Below are positions 44,537-44,788 of a stretch of DNA of 44,788 nucleotides, one piece after another. Source of the DNA: Candidatus Guanabacterium sedimentis. Its GTDB lineage: Bacteria; Acidobacteriota; B3-B38; Guanabaribacteriales; B3-B38. The stretch spans positions 1 to 44,788 of the forward strand of contig CABWKN010000119.1 in assembly GCA_902505605.1 (NCBI GenBank), written 5' to 3'. The notes under the pieces were generated by a model. That model did not search any database. It saw only the letters and a program-made list of their open reading frames with translations, and had not been told where the DNA came from. Positions within the stretch are counted from its first letter, which is position 1; each line of letters opens with the position of its first letter. The position numbers and the translations under genes are program-made.

Positions 44537-44788
44537 TTGAATCGCTTGAGCTCAGATTCTGCCCTGTATCAGGCGAAGGTGATCAACTGGTGCCGCAGAA
44601 ATAAGATAAGCTTCACCGTGTCGGCTGCTCAGGACAGGGCCGTCAGGCAAGCCATGGGGGGATAGCTGAGGGGGATGGGAAGCCCTTAAGGGACAAAGAG
44701 GGTGTGCAGAGCGACCGGGAGATAGCCGAGACGGTGCACTGCATGAACGCCACGGAGGAAGCCTGATAGTAAAACTGGCTACTACCGA
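44537..44788 (+). mobile_element. IS1380-like transposase internal remnant, runs off the window
   Basis: One frame reads RLSSDSALYQAKVINWCRR, then KISFTVSAAQDRAVRQA, the DDE-domain region of IS1380 transposases with the DSA motif. After a TAG at about 44663 a shifted frame continues GDGKPLRDKEGVQSDREIAE, TVHCMNATEEA, and a further shift gives LIVKLATT at the window edge. The order and strand agree with the fragment at 42601, so both could be parts of one element or of two related copies. Confidence 0.75.

Noticed and set aside
1-44788. CRISPR arrays, rRNA genes, prophage or integrase
   Set aside because: I saw no regularly spaced repeats, no rRNA sequence and no phage structural or integrase gene.

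Overview
The window reads as a fragment of an uncultured anaerobic bacterium with a Gram-negative type envelope. The signs are a lipoprotein lytic transglycosylase with LysM repeats, a Tat-type signal on an asparaginase, oxygen-independent B12-dependent ribonucleotide reductase, and ferredoxin-dependent 2-oxoacid oxidation coupled to heterodisulfide-reductase-like proteins. Most of the sequence has moderate GC. AT-rich stretches lie at about 26.6-30.4 kb and 41.2-42.6 kb, and one clearly GC-rich gene lies at 43.0-44.1 kb. Promoters close to the sigma70 consensus (TTGACA, 16-17 nt, TATAAT-like) recur. I cannot assign a phylum from this window alone; the GWxTD/TPR protein and the selenoprotein HdrA genes suggest a poorly sampled lineage.

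Layout. 0-0.5 kb: a contig-edge segment carrying an inverted, partly diverged copy of the 5' end of nrdJ. 0.5-7.6 kb (mostly plus): nrdJ, a small membrane protein on the opposite strand, mutS, and a GH3 beta-N-acetylhexosaminidase. 7.7-17.9 kb (minus): one nine-gene operon in the order korD-korA-korB-korC-hdrA(long, double)-mvhD-hdrD-like-hdrA/mvhD fusion-small zinc ribbon. 18.2-29.1 kb (plus): LysM transglycosylase, ComM-type AAA protein, a GGDEF/HD-GYP membrane protein, a second GGDEF protein, Sua5-type protein, CorA and a cation exchanger. 29.2-29.8 kb: a decayed WrbA gene. 30.4-32.7 kb: a GWxTD/TPR protein interrupted by an in-frame TGA. 32.8-41.9 kb (all minus): Nudix hydrolase, cupin, tRNA-Ala, corrinoid adenosyltransferase, GGDEF-PilZ protein, glycerate 2-kinase, a small unknown protein, M24 peptidase, asparaginase-family hydrolase, sugar nucleotidyltransferase and a small helix-turn-helix protein. 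42.6-44.8 kb: two decayed fragments of an IS1380-like transposase flanking a GC-rich membrane acyltransferase gene.

The main result is that both hdrA genes are split for an ordinary gene finder by a TGA at the same place in the conserved Cys-x-x-Cys loop of HdrA, giving CxxU. Exactly 20 nt after each TGA is the same 18-nt hairpin, a 7-bp stem with a GGUC tetraloop, the loop found in the Escherichia coli fdhF SECIS element. I read both genes as selenoproteins of 1019 and 801 residues. Together with KorABCD they suggest a cytoplasmic complex that passes electrons from a 2-oxoacid, via ferredoxin, through flavin-based HdrA modules to MvhD and HdrD-type subunits. Its final acceptor is unknown.

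Other links: NrdJ needs adenosylcobalamin and the window also encodes a corrinoid adenosyltransferase. Three diguanylate-cyclase domain proteins, all with GG[DE]EF and an RxxD inhibitory site, point to c-di-GMP signalling. No selenium-insertion genes (selA, selB, selC, selD) lie in the window.
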